DNA from: CAYLMG01 sp964493425
Lineage (GTDB): Bacteria > Planctomycetota > Phycisphaerae > Sedimentisphaerales > Anaerobacaceae
DNA: 64,000 nt
Assembly: GCA_964493425.1 (NCBI GenBank)
Contig: CAZBMW010000001.1
Span: 1 to 64,000, forward strand
Direction of reading: 5' to 3'
Shown here one piece after another: positions 15,714 to 25,062 of this stretch; the stretch's first letter is position 1, and the number at the start of each line of letters is the position of its first letter. Both the position numbers and the translations under genes were made by a program. Under the pieces are notes generated by a model. That model worked only from the letters and a program-made list of their open reading frames with translations, had not been told where the DNA came from and searched no databases.

Positions 15714-17327
15714 CTATCGAGCCCAAAATGTAACATCTACTCCATCGTCAAGCGCTTGTTTGAGCAGCTTTTCACCATCAAAAAAACCATTTGAATCGTT
15801 CTTGCCGGTAAGAAGCTCCATTTCAAAGTCGCTAAGCAAAGTTACGTCGAATTCGGCTGATGCTCCATCATTTCGTTCGATTGTCCGAGCATACCACTGC
15901 CCTGACGGCAGGCGAGTCAAATCCAACCGTTCGACCAGCGGTCTATCTTCTATCCATTGACCGGTCTTTTCATCGCTACGCCATTCCAATTGCTTTACGC
16001 AAATATAATCCCGTTCAGGGTCGATATACCAATGTCGGCGCAGGCCTAAACCTTCATATTGCAGCAGAATACATCCGGGCGGTGTCCCGGTCTCATTCTC
16101 TAAGACCTTCATAGGACCTACATTAGATGTATAAGGCCATTGTTCACGAATCGGTATGAGCACATTAATCCAATCATTGCTCCGGTATTCCACATTCAAT
16201 TTTTCATCGGGCTTCCCTGAGGAATCCCAAGGAGCCTGGCCTGATTTATATGAATATTCGTATTGGCCGTCAAAAATACACAAATCGAAGAGAGTCAGGT
16301 TATTTGACGCCCATTCGTGAATATTATTGTTATCCTCAGGAAGGTCCAAGGGAATTAAATCATTATGATTAGCTGTTGTTTTACCATACCGTTCACTTAG
16401 AAATTTGTTGCCGCAACGATAGCTGATGGACAACCAATATTTGCTTTTCTCGATAATGCGCATTTTCAGCGGGAGCTTTTTCTGTGCCTGTTTTGCAGCA
16501 TCTAAAACAGCTTTAGCAGCCGGTTCCACAACGCCCCAATTTGTTACAACATCCAAACCTTCCGGGGCGCCGAGATCATAGATGCTCGAGGGACCGGTTT
16601 CTGGGAAGGAGAAATCACCTGTATCGTATTTATCAGGCCCTGAATACATCCGAATCCGCAGCGGTAAGCGTGTTTTTGGGTCTGCCCAGACCTGTTGAGC
16701 AAGTGAACGCAGACCGAGGGGGCCTACATTGTAGGTATCGAATCGCATCACTTTTCGGCCTTCTATAGTGTCATTGAATTTCTCGATAGTTTTGCGCTCA
16801 TAGTCGATACCCCAATCATTCCAGTCGCCCAGAGCATATTCCCAAGGCGTCTGAGGGTAAGGTCTGGTTGTAAAGGATTGTTCGTGAATCTGCTGGCCCC
16901 AGTTGCTATGGTAATAACGCCAGATACCATAAATGTGGTCTCGCATACCGGCATAGAAATTTCCGCCATCATCATCTTGCCTAGTATAAAAGCTTCGCTG
17001 CTCCTTCAGATTGGCCCATTGCTGTGATCCATCTTCAAAGCTAATGAGTATCCAGGTTTTTGAATCAATTGATTTCTGAACATCAGCCAATGTGATACTC
17101 GTCGTCCAGTTAAGAAATAACCATAGAGACGCGCCGACAAGAAAGCAGGCTGCAAGGCCGATAGCAGATTTAACCAGTGTTTGCATCAAGGATGGGCACC
17201 TAAGCGATTTTGTCTGCTCGGTTTGTTCGATTTTTGACATACTACTTCTAGCAACGGAAGGTTGTAATCTGAGGGAGCTACCGAGACGTTTAAGCCTTTT
17301 TTCTATTTGTTCATCGTATTCTTTCAT
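15714..17327 (-). CDS. Single-pass membrane protein paired with a sigma factor
   Basis: 537 residues from ATG 17327, chosen because AGGAGAG lies six bases upstream and because it overlaps the sigma stop by ATGA; earlier codons lie inside the sigma gene. A basic cytoplasmic tail of about 55 residues is followed by one membrane segment (SAIGLAACFLVGASLWLFL). The extracytoplasmic domain begins ADVQKSIDSKTWILISF, the same join seen in the protein at 376-1764 (ADVLQKIQGSSYTF). It is probably the membrane partner of the sigma factor, sensing something outside the membrane. No zinc anti-sigma motif or catalytic site is seen. Confidence 0.7.
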   Translation of the reverse strand: MKEYDEQIEKRLKRLGSSLRLQPSVARSSMSKIEQTEQTKSLRCPSLMQTLVKSAIGLAACFLVGASLWLFLNWTTSITLADVQKSIDSKTWILISFEDGSQQWANLKEQRSFYTRQDDDGGNFYAGMRDHIYGIWRYYHSNWGQQIHEQSFTTRPYPQTPWEYALGDWNDWGIDYERKTIEKFNDTIEGRKVMRFDTYNVGPLGLRSLAQQVWADPKTRLPLRIRMYSGPDKYDTGDFSFPETGPSSIYDLGAPEGLDVVTNWGVVEPAAKAVLDAAKQAQKKLPLKMRIIEKSKYWLSISYRCGNKFLSERYGKTTANHNDLIPLDLPEDNNNIHEWASNNLTLFDLCIFDGQYEYSYKSGQAPWDSSGKPDEKLNVEYRSNDWINVLIPIREQWPYTSNVGPMKVLENETGTPPGCILLQYEGLGLRRHWYIDPERDYICVKQLEWRSDEKTGQWIEDRPLVERLDLTRLPSGQWYARTIERNDGASAEFDVTLLSDFEMELLTGKNDSNGFFDGEKLLKQALDDGVDVTFWAR

Positions 17328-17857
17328 ATAGAACTCTCCTTTAGCCATTTGTGTAAACGTGCGCGAGCTCGCGAGAGCTGCATTGTTATTGTACCGACCG
17401 GCCGACCTGTCATTTCACTAATCATCTTTACCGGATGGTCGTCGAAATAATGAAGCATTATCACAACTCTTTCATGGGCCGGTAAACGCATCACGGCGTT
17501 GAGAACTTTTCGATTAGTTTCATCAATTCTGTTGATGCTTGATTCCTCATTTTCCTGAGCTACAAACGGCTTCAAATATTTTTGCTTTTTCATCCTGCGG
17601 GATATCAGTATCGCCTCACGTTTGGCGATTTTCCGAATCCATGGGCCAAAAGCCGAGCCGTTTCGCAGCTCACCAAGTTTCATATACGCTTTTACAAAAG
17701 CTTGCTGAGTCGCGTCCTGAGCAGCATTGTAATCAAACAAAATTGCAAGTGCCGTTGCCTGCACAGACCGCTCATATTGCTCGAAGAGACGACCATAAGC
17801 ATTTTTATCACCGGTAAGTACGGCCTTTACTAAATCGGAATCCGACTGAATATCCAT
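17324..17857 (-). CDS. ECF-type RNA polymerase sigma factor
   Basis: 177 residues. The start at ATG 17857 gives a normal ECF length with AGGAAC upstream; 40 further in-frame codons before it look unlike the family. Region 2 is seen in LFEQYERSVQATALAIL and DATQQAFVKAYMKL, and region 4 in LPAHERVVIMLHYFDDHPVK followed by the helix-turn-helix ISEMTGRPVGTITMQLSRAR. It directs RNA polymerase to a stress or envelope regulon and is presumably restrained by the coupled membrane protein. Confidence 0.88.
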   Translation of the reverse strand: MDIQSDSDLVKAVLTGDKNAYGRLFEQYERSVQATALAILFDYNAAQDATQQAFVKAYMKLGELRNGSAFGPWIRKIAKREAILISRRMKKQKYLKPFVAQENEESSINRIDETNRKVLNAVMRLPAHERVVIMLHYFDDHPVKMISEMTGRPVGTITMQLSRARARLHKWLKESSI

Positions 17858-18178
17858 TCTTATTTCGTTCCTGAGATAACGCGTTTCCCAATTGTATAGA
17901 GGTAACCGGCAACTGTTTTGCAACAAAGAATCATAGTTTTTTAATTTTTTTTCACAGAAAGTAGCAAAGAAACTCACCGATATCGATGATTTGCGACGTT
18001 TTTATTGAGGCCCGTCGGCAAAGCTAGGGACAAGCTTGCCATAAGTAACTCAGAACAGCTTTGTTTGTTCTTCAGCAAATAATTCAGGATAATCGAGGTC
18101 GATCCGTAAAATAAAAGGGGGGTTAGGAACAAACCGGCCTATTTTGTATTCCAATCACTGATAACTAAAAACTAATGA
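17858..18178. other. Intergenic region between sigma factor and ppdK genes
   Basis: No gene seen. It must contain the sigma-operon promoter (minus strand), for which I find no consensus boxes. Near 18158-18180 it carries a CTGATAACTAAAAACTAATG fragment related to the CAGTTTTTAGTTTTGAG debris at 15477. Confidence 0.4.
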
Positions 18179-20884
18179 CTAACTTACCGCTGCCTGTGCG
18201 GCGGCAAGTCTTGCAATGGGTACTCTGAACGGTGAGCAGGAGACGTAATTGAGGCCTGCGCGGTGGCAGAACTCGATGCTGCTGGGCTCGCCGCCGTGCT
18301 CGCCGCAGATACCGCACTTGAGATTCTTTCTGGTTTTTCTGCCGAGTGAGACTCCCATCTCGACGAGCTTGCCCACGCCGGTCTGGTCGAGCTTCTGGAA
18401 CGGGTCGGCTGGATAGATTCCGTGCTCGACGTACTCGCCGAGGAATTTGCCGGCATCGTCACGAGAAAAACCCATCGTCATCTGCGTCAAATCATTCGTT
18501 CCGAAGCTGAAGAATTCCGCTTCTTTTGCTACTTCGTCGGCGGTTAACGCGGCCCGGGGTATCTCAATCATTGTGCCTATCATAAAGTCGAGCTTCGATT
18601 TTTTCTCTTTGAAGACCTGCTCAATCTCTTCAAGGACCTGCTGCTTTACGAATTTGAGTTCATCGAGCGCGCCGATGAGCGGTATCATAATTTCGGGCAG
18701 TACTTTTTTGCCTTTTTTCTTTACGTTCAGGGCGGCTTCGATGATTGCTCTTGTCTGCATACGATAAATAGGCGGGTATGTTACCGCGAGTCTGCAGCCG
18801 CGGTGGCCGAGCATTGGATTGAATTCGTGCAGCTGCTCGACCTTGGCCTTGACGACGGCCGGCTTTACGCGGAGCCTCTTTGCCATCTGGGCCTGGTTGG
18901 TGCTTTCCTGCGGGAGGAACTCGTGCAGCGGCGGGTCCAGCAGGCGGATTGTCACTGGCAGGCCGGCCATAGCGGTAAAGATGCCCTCGAAGTCGCTTCG
19001 CTGGTAGGGCAGCAGTTTTTTCAATGCGCCTTCGAACTGGTTTTTGACGGTTTTATATTGTTTTTCGATTTGCTTTTTTTCTTTATCATTTTGAGCGGCG
19101 CTGATTTTGTTTGTCATTTCTTCGTAGTCATCTGCTGCGAGTATCATTTCCCTGACCGCCCAGATGCGGTCGCCCTCGAAGAACATATGCTCTGTTCTGC
19201 AAAGGCCGATTCCTTCGGCGCCGAAATCTCTTGCTCTTTTTGCATCTTCAGGAGTATCGGCGTTGGTGCGTATGCCGAGCTTTCGGACGTCGTCGCAGAT
19301 TTTCATAAATTTTCCGAAGTCCCCGCTCATTGTCGGCTCGACCGTTGCGAGTTTGCCTTTCATCATCTCGCCGCTGCTGCCGTCGAGGCTGATAAAGTCA
19401 CCCTGCTTGATTGTTAGTTTGCCTACGGTCATTTTTGCAGTTTTGTAATTGATATTTAATTCGCTGACCCCTGCGACGCAGCATTTACCCATACCGCGGG
19501 CTACGACTGCGGCGTGGCTTGTCATACCTCCTCGGGCTGTCAGGATGCCTTCAGCGGCATCCATACCACCGATATCTTCCGGGCTTGTTTCTATACGGAC
19601 CAGGACGACCTTTTTGCCTTTTTTCTTCCAGGCTTCAGCGGTATCGGCGGTGAAGACGACCTGCCCGACGGCGGCACCGGGCGATGCCGGCAGACCTTTG
19701 GCGATTACCTCTCGTTTCGCCTTCGGGTCGAAATGCGGGTGCAAAAGTCTGTCGAGCTGCTGCGGTGTTACTCTTGTTACAGCTTCCTGCCTGGTTATCA
19801 GTTTCTCGTTGACCATGTCGACTGCAATCTTGACGGCCGCTTCGGCGGTGCGCTTGCCTGTCCGCGTCTGTAGTATATACAGTCGATTATTTTGAATCGT
19901 AAACTCCATGTCCTGGATATCTTTGTAATGTTTTTCGAGTCTGGTCATCAGGCTGGTAAGCTGTTTGTAGCACCTGGGCATTATTTTGCTTAGCTGTTTC
20001 ATCGGTTGCGGTGTTCGGATTCCTGCGACGACATCCTCGCCCTGAGCGTTGACGAGGAATTCGCCGTAGAATTCCTTTTTGCCTGTGCTGGGATTGCGGG
20101 TGAAGCAGACGCCGGTTGCACAGTCATCGCCCATATTGCCGAAGACCATCGCCTGAACGTTGACTGCGGTACCGAGCAGGCCGGTGATTTTGTTAAGCTG
20201 GCGGTACTTGACTGCTCTCGGCGTCATCCAGGAACCGATGACAGCGTTAATTGCGAGGTGTAATTGCTGCAAGCCGTCCTGAGGGAACATTTTTCCGACG
20301 TGCTTTTTGTACACCTTTTTGTAGGCTTCGACAACGGCTTTGAGCTGGCCGGCGTTCAACTCGTTGTCGAGATTTACGCCAGCTTTTTTCTTTGCTTTGT
20401 CGATTTCGTGCTCGAAATGCTCGTGGCCACAGCCCATTACGACGTCGCCGAACATATCGATGAATCTGCGGTAGATGTCATAAGCAAATCGAGGATTGCC
20501 GGTCTTTTTGATGATGCCTTCTATAACAGTATCGTTCAGGCCGAGATTTAGAACGGTGTCCATCATGCCGGGCATTGAAATGGCAGCACCACTGCGGACG
20601 CTGACAAGAAGGGGGCGGTTGGGGTCGCCGAGTTTTGCGTTCATAGCCTTTTCGAGCTTTGCAAGGTTTTTGTCGATTTGGTCTTTGAGGCCTTTGGGCC
20701 ATTTGCCCTTGTTTTTGTAATACTCATCGCAAACCTTGGTTGCGATGGTGAAGCCCGGCGGTACGGGAATTTTGATGTTGGTCATTTCCGCCAGATTCGC
20801 GCCCTTGCCGCCGAGAAGATTTTTCATTTTAGCATTGCCTTCGGCCTTTCCGCCGCCAAAGAAGTAAACCCTCTTTTCTGCCAT
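18179..20884 (-). CDS. ppdK: Pyruvate, phosphate dikinase
   Basis: 901 residues, close to the family's 870-900. ATG 20884 follows GAAAGGAGTTATCATA. The N-terminal ATP-grasp domain (LLGGKGANLAEMTNIKIPVPPGF, about residues 24-46) is followed by the phosphohistidine loop GGMTSHAAVVARGMGKCCV. The C-terminal PEP/pyruvate barrel contains GIGLCRTEHMFF and MIEIPRAAL and ends with KCGICGEHGGEP. It interconverts pyruvate, ATP and phosphate with phosphoenolpyruvate, AMP and pyrophosphate in the cytoplasm. The gene stands alone with its own promoter. Confidence 0.97.
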   Translation of the reverse strand: MAEKRVYFFGGGKAEGNAKMKNLLGGKGANLAEMTNIKIPVPPGFTIATKVCDEYYKNKGKWPKGLKDQIDKNLAKLEKAMNAKLGDPNRPLLVSVRSGAAISMPGMMDTVLNLGLNDTVIEGIIKKTGNPRFAYDIYRRFIDMFGDVVMGCGHEHFEHEIDKAKKKAGVNLDNELNAGQLKAVVEAYKKVYKKHVGKMFPQDGLQQLHLAINAVIGSWMTPRAVKYRQLNKITGLLGTAVNVQAMVFGNMGDDCATGVCFTRNPSTGKKEFYGEFLVNAQGEDVVAGIRTPQPMKQLSKIMPRCYKQLTSLMTRLEKHYKDIQDMEFTIQNNRLYILQTRTGKRTAEAAVKIAVDMVNEKLITRQEAVTRVTPQQLDRLLHPHFDPKAKREVIAKGLPASPGAAVGQVVFTADTAEAWKKKGKKVVLVRIETSPEDIGGMDAAEGILTARGGMTSHAAVVARGMGKCCVAGVSELNINYKTAKMTVGKLTIKQGDFISLDGSSGEMMKGKLATVEPTMSGDFGKFMKICDDVRKLGIRTNADTPEDAKRARDFGAEGIGLCRTEHMFFEGDRIWAVREMILAADDYEEMTNKISAAQNDKEKKQIEKQYKTVKNQFEGALKKLLPYQRSDFEGIFTAMAGLPVTIRLLDPPLHEFLPQESTNQAQMAKRLRVKPAVVKAKVEQLHEFNPMLGHRGCRLAVTYPPIYRMQTRAIIEAALNVKKKGKKVLPEIMIPLIGALDELKFVKQQVLEEIEQVFKEKKSKLDFMIGTMIEIPRAALTADEVAKEAEFFSFGTNDLTQMTMGFSRDDAGKFLGEYVEHGIYPADPFQKLDQTGVGKLVEMGVSLGRKTRKNLKCGICGEHGGEPSSIEFCHRAGLNYVSCSPFRVPIARLAAAQAAVS

Positions 20885-20993
20885 TATGATAACTCCTTTC
20901 AGAAGCTTGTACTTAGTGTGCTTATGTCTGCTTAAGCTGTTTTTTGTTTTTCGGGTTTATTAATTATTTAACGTTATATTTGTAAAACCAACG

Positions 20994-21022
20994 ATTTTAT
21001 TAATATCAGGAGCAGATGTCAA
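20994..21022 (-). promoter_or_regulatory. Promoter of ppdK
   Basis: On the minus strand: -35 TTGACA (21022-21017), 17-base spacer, -10 TAAAAT (20999-20994). The predicted transcript would have a leader of about 100 bases before ATG 20884. Confidence 0.7.
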
Positions 21023-21525
21023 GTGAGTTTTGGAAAGAGGATGTGGAGCGAATATCGAATCCGTCTTCGCCGCCGGACAAGTATTGAACAAGGAATGGTG
21101 AAGTAGGGACGGAAAGGAAAGAAGTGAGAGGTTTAGACTTAAGAAAATAAAAGGTAAAAATCTAAAGCCCCCGAAAAAACAATCAAGAAACGTGATTTGG
21201 CTGGATATATCGGCTTTTCTAATAGATATGGACTAAAACCACAGGTGTATTTGCTGAGTATGTTTACTAAAAAATAATATATTTGTTGTACTCAGCCGAT
21301 ATTAGCAGTATAGTCGTACAATAGCTGAATTGAAATGATTGTATAACAGAGCGTTGAACCAGCAGAAACAGCGCTAAGGAACAAAAGCTTTGATATCTGC
21401 CTCTTTCATCATTTCTCTTAATCTGCCAATCTTTATAAAGCCAAGGTACTTTAATTTGGAACAATACCGGCAGGAATTCCGGCATAAACATTATTTTTTG
21501 TTTGAGGAAAGGTAAGGAAATTAAA
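21023..21525. other. Long intergenic region upstream of the RRM protein gene
   Basis: No convincing gene. A fragment CGAATATCGAATCCGTCTTCGCC near 21050 looks like dispersed-repeat debris. The last 100 bases presumably contain the promoter and leader of the RRM gene, but no clean -35/-10 pair was found. Confidence 0.4.
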
Positions 21526-21873
21526 ATGAATATTTATGTAGGTAATCTATCGGCAGAAGTAACAGAAGATGATTTGCGTCAGGCTTTCGAATCTTTTGGC
21601 CAGGTCGAGTCTGTCAATCTTTTAAAGGACAGGATTAGTGGCGAGTCAAGAGGATTCGGATTTGTAATGATGTCCTCTCAGAGCGAAGCGAAAACAGCAA
21701 TAACCGGTCTGCACAACCAGGATTTAAAGGGGCGAAGTATGAATGTAAGTGAGGCTCGCTCAAGAATTGGGAGCCGCAGGAACAGCGGCCGAGGAGGCTA
21801 CGGTGGAAACCGCAGGAACAGCGGCCGAAGAGGAGGCTACGGTGGAGGCCGTGGCGGCGGGCGTCGCTACTGA
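21526..21873 (+). CDS. RRM-type RNA-binding protein with glycine/arginine-rich tail
   Basis: 115 residues. ATG 21526 is supported by AAGGAAATTAAA; eight codons before it are not used. One RNA recognition motif covers residues 1-80, with RNP2 IYVGNL near the start and RNP1 RGFGFVMM. The tail consists of Arg/Gly repeats, including two RNSGR units each followed by GGYGG. Small RRM proteins of this kind act in the cytoplasm as RNA chaperones, often induced by cold. It has a long upstream region and no operon partner. Confidence 0.92.
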   Translation: MNIYVGNLSAEVTEDDLRQAFESFGQVESVNLLKDRISGESRGFGFVMMSSQSEAKTAITGLHNQDLKGRSMNVSEARSRIGSRRNSGRGGYGGNRRNSGRRGGYGGGRGGGRRY

Positions 21874-22021
21874 CAATCAGAGCTAAGATTTACAGAACAG
21901 CAGCGTAGTGAATTGTAACTGAGCCTATGGGTAAGAGTTTTTGTTAGCATTTGAAAACTTGGTCGGAATTTTCCGGATAATCTTTTTGTTATGCGGACTC
22001 GAGAAATGAAGGGAGAAAAGA

Positions 22022-22444
22022 ATGACACAAGCAAAATCAGGCGATACTGTTAAGGTTAACTATACAGGCAGATTAAATGATGGTGAAGTTTTCGCCAGCT
22101 CAAGTGAGCAAGGACCTTTAGAATTTGTAATCGGCAAGAATCGTATGATAATAGGTTTCGAAGAAGCTGTGGTCGGGATGTCACCCGGCGAGTCGAGGAC
22201 GACGAAGATTCCGGCAGATAAGGCTTTTGGACCGCACCGTGCGGATATGTTGAAAGTAGTAGAACGAAGCCAATGTCCGACAGACGTAGCGAGAGGGCAG
22301 AGATTGGAGGTTACCGACCAGAGCGGCAGGACGACTATCGTGAAGGTGTCAGACGTGTCCGAATCAGAGGTGACATTAGACATAAACCATCCTCTTGCGG
22401 GCAAGGATTTGACATTTGATATTGAGTTGGTTGAGATTGTTTGA
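22022..22444 (+). CDS. FKBP-type peptidyl-prolyl cis-trans isomerase (SlyD-like)
   Basis: 140 residues after GAAGGGAGAAAAGA. The FKBP half is clear: VKVNYTGRLNDGEVFASS and PLEFVIGKNRMIIGFEEAV. An insert-in-flap segment follows (about residues 65-115), and the FKBP fold closes with NHPLAGKDLTFDIELVEI, the standard SlyD ending. It catalyses proline isomerisation and acts as a folding chaperone. The His-rich metal-binding tail of enterobacterial SlyD is absent. The radical SAM gene begins 28 bases downstream and is probably cotranscribed. Confidence 0.93.
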   Translation: MTQAKSGDTVKVNYTGRLNDGEVFASSSEQGPLEFVIGKNRMIIGFEEAVVGMSPGESRTTKIPADKAFGPHRADMLKVVERSQCPTDVARGQRLEVTDQSGRTTIVKVSDVSESEVTLDINHPLAGKDLTFDIELVEIV

Positions 22445-22472
22445 CGGTTGCCTTCAAAGGGGAGAATTGATT

Positions 22473-24053
22473 ATGAATAAGATAACCAGAAAAAGACGCA
22501 GGTTAAGAATTGTTGTTCCAGCATACCCGGCATTCAACATTTACTCTCGTATTGCCAAGAGTACCACAGCGCTTGGGCCTGTTTGTGTGGGCAGTGCCGC
22601 CAATGAACTGGAAGGATGGGATGTCGAAGTAATCGATGAGAACAACCTTGGTCGATACGGGCCCAGAAGCAATTCGTGCGGAGCTAATCATAAACTGCTC
22701 CAGCAGCTAAGGCCTGCAGATGTTGTTGGGTTTTATGGCGGATTGACGAGTACCATCCCGCGGCTTTACGAAATCGCCCGCTATTACCAACAGATTGGTA
22801 TTTTAACTATCGCCGGAGGTCAGCATTTTGCCGAAGAGAACAGGGCTAAGGCCCTTTCTTCGGGCATCGATTATCTGGTTCTCGGCGAAGGCGAGCAGAC
22901 GATTAAGGAGATATTGCGCGCCATAGAGGGCAAGAAGGATATACACAAAGTTAAGGGAATCGCTTATGCGGAGAATGGACGGGTTGTATGTACACCGAAA
23001 AGAAAAGCTTTGACTGATTTCGACAAGCTACCATTGCCGGATTTTTCACTGGTTCGCTACGCGAGAATAAAGATATATCCCGTCGAAAGAACTCGCGGCT
23101 GCGGGATGGACTGCGAATTCTGCACGGTTCGAGGCAGGCCGCGATTTGCCAGTGCGGAGCGTCTGCTTGAGAGCATCAGCCTGCTTGTGGAAACTCGGAG
23201 TGCGAAGTGCTTCTTTATTGTCGATGATTTGTTCGGGCAGCAGCGTGACGAGACAATCAGATTTTGCGGCTTGTACGAGCAATATCAGAAAAAAATAGGC
23301 AGAAGATTAAACACGACGGTTCAGATACGGCTGGACAAGGCCCGTGACGGCGAGTTACTTTCTGCTATGCACCGGGCGGGCATAAAAACAGTAGCCATCG
23401 GATTCGAATCGCCGATTGAGGAGGAGTTAGAGGTTATGCATAAGCATATAAGGTCTGATGAGATGCTCTCTCTGGCTAAGAGATTTCACAAATTCGGATT
23501 CTTCATACATGGTATGTTTATCTTCGGTTATCCGAAAGCTGCGAATGTGGATTTTAAGATGTCAGCGGCTGAGCGAGTCAGGCGTTTTAGGCGTTTTATC
23601 AGGCGGGCAAGAATCGATACAATTCAGGTTTTGCTGCCGGTTCCTCTTCCCGGCACGGAATTAAGACACAGACTCAAAGAACAGCAGCGGATATATCCAC
23701 TTGAGGATGTGGGGTGGGAATACTATGACGGCAGCTTTCCTGTTTTTGAGCCTGACGAGCCGTTTGGACCTGAGCAGATGCAGAACTCGGCCAAGAAAAT
23801 TATGAGGAAAATCTACCGCTTCAGATGCCTGTTTACGGTCGCAGTAAATGTATTGTCTTTTGCCGGCCTGTTGTTCTTTTTGCATAATCTTCGGCTGGGC
23901 TGGAGAAGGTGGTACCGGCCGTGGCGTAACCACATCATTCGATTCGGCGGATGGATTATCCTTAAAAAGTGGACTTTAGAGTTTAAGAAAAGCTCATTTC
24001 TACATAAATTGAGGTCCGGACGAAAACACCTGGATTCAGTTAGTAATCTATAA
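22473..24053 (+). CDS. B12-binding-domain radical SAM protein
   Basis: 526 residues from ATG 22473, which has AAAGGGGAGAA seven bases upstream. The N-terminal part (about 15-150) has the cobalamin-binding Rossmann layout (GPVCVGSAANELEGWDVEVI). The radical SAM cluster motif follows as RGCGMDCEFC (C210, C214, C217), then barrel motifs including IGFESPIEEELEVM. A hydrophobic segment (FTVAVNVLSFAGLLFFL) near residue 455 could anchor the C-terminus. Relatives perform methylations or rearrangements on lipids or natural products; the substrate is unknown. It follows the FKBP gene closely. Confidence 0.88.
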   Translation: MNKITRKRRRLRIVVPAYPAFNIYSRIAKSTTALGPVCVGSAANELEGWDVEVIDENNLGRYGPRSNSCGANHKLLQQLRPADVVGFYGGLTSTIPRLYEIARYYQQIGILTIAGGQHFAEENRAKALSSGIDYLVLGEGEQTIKEILRAIEGKKDIHKVKGIAYAENGRVVCTPKRKALTDFDKLPLPDFSLVRYARIKIYPVERTRGCGMDCEFCTVRGRPRFASAERLLESISLLVETRSAKCFFIVDDLFGQQRDETIRFCGLYEQYQKKIGRRLNTTVQIRLDKARDGELLSAMHRAGIKTVAIGFESPIEEELEVMHKHIRSDEMLSLAKRFHKFGFFIHGMFIFGYPKAANVDFKMSAAERVRRFRRFIRRARIDTIQVLLPVPLPGTELRHRLKEQQRIYPLEDVGWEYYDGSFPVFEPDEPFGPEQMQNSAKKIMRKIYRFRCLFTVAVNVLSFAGLLFFLHNLRLGWRRWYRPWRNHIIRFGGWIILKKWTLEFKKSSFLHKLRSGRKHLDSVSNL

Positions 24054-24137
24054 GAAAATAGAACGCCATTATGGTTATGGATCGCTGCCTTCTATACAAC
24101 AAGTACCTAAAAAGTGTTTTGAGGTTACCGAACTACG

Positions 24138-24830
24138 TTAATTGGGATTGACTTTGAGACTTTGTTTGTGTAGTCTGCCGTTACAGCGCGGGCAGTTGCA
24201 TATACCGACATTGTGAAGGTGACTGGTGCCTGCTAATTTTTTTGTCTCGATAAGCTTAGCACCCTTTGCTCTCATTTTTCGCAGTGCGAAGTCGCTTTTC
24301 TTTTTATTGTGTGAGCCGACGGCATCTGTAACAACGCTTACCCTTTTGCCCCGCTGCAGCAGGCCGAGGACGGTTGCCTGGACAGCGCCTTCGGCGCTGG
24401 CGCCGATGATGATGAACTCGCCGGCGCGGATTTCGCTCAAGAGCCTTTCGATATGCGGCTCATCAAATGGGTCGATGCCGCGCTTATGCAGGATGACCTG
24501 TCTGTATTCGCGGAGTATATCGTTCGGCAAGTCAGCTTTGCCGTCGGCGGGGAAACTGATGTGGTTGTTTAAGATTGTATAACGGATTTTTTTCTGGCCT
24601 TCAGTTCCGTCGATGCAATATGTTCCGCCATTGTTATTGGGGTAAACTTCGCAAGCTGAGATTATGGGGACATTTCTTCGTCTTGCCCAGGCCATAATGC
24701 GGCGGATATGAGATAAAACTCGTCTGTGGTTTCTTATGCAGGCTTTACCCCCCGCGAGAAGGAAGTCTTTCTGGGTGTTGATGTCTATGATAACCTGTCT
24801 TCTTCTTGCTCTAAATAACTGCCGAATCAT
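24138..24830 (-). CDS. Isochorismatase-fold protein lacking the catalytic cysteine
   Basis: 230 residues; AAAGGACTC lies about eight bases before ATG 24830. The fold is recognisable from VIIDINTQKDF (D16), LHKRGIDPFD (K116) and IIGASAEGAVQATVLGLL. In cysteine-hydrolase members the nucleophilic Cys lies where this protein has A149; true isochorismatases likewise lack it and have Gly there. The protein therefore either uses an isochorismatase-like mechanism or is not a hydrolase. The C-terminal tail has CNCPRC (C211, C213, C216) after two His, a possible metal site not usual in the family. No siderophore or menaquinone genes are close. Confidence 0.8.
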   Translation of the reverse strand: MIRQLFRARRRQVIIDINTQKDFLLAGGKACIRNHRRVLSHIRRIMAWARRRNVPIISACEVYPNNNGGTYCIDGTEGQKKIRYTILNNHISFPADGKADLPNDILREYRQVILHKRGIDPFDEPHIERLLSEIRAGEFIIIGASAEGAVQATVLGLLQRGKRVSVVTDAVGSHNKKKSDFALRKMRAKGAKLIETKKLAGTSHLHNVGICNCPRCNGRLHKQSLKVNPN

Positions 24831-25062
24831 CTCTGAGTCCTTTCATAAGTCTCAGTCGATGCTATAAATAGATACGAAGGCCTGTGTTATAAGTTCACTC
24901 AATTTTTATCGAACCTTACCCAGCTTAACTTTAGAAGCCATAATTTTATGGTTGTAAATCGTCTCTCGCTGAGAGGCTTATTTTTTGTATAATATTGCTG
25001 TTGGTTTGCTTTAAATGTTATTGAAACTTTGTTTGTGAATTGATTTAGAGTAACTTTTGAAA

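Noticed and set aside
21267..21491. Possible 74-residue minus-strand gene before the RRM protein
   Set aside because: No ribosome-binding site or domain; more likely part of a promoter and leader region.
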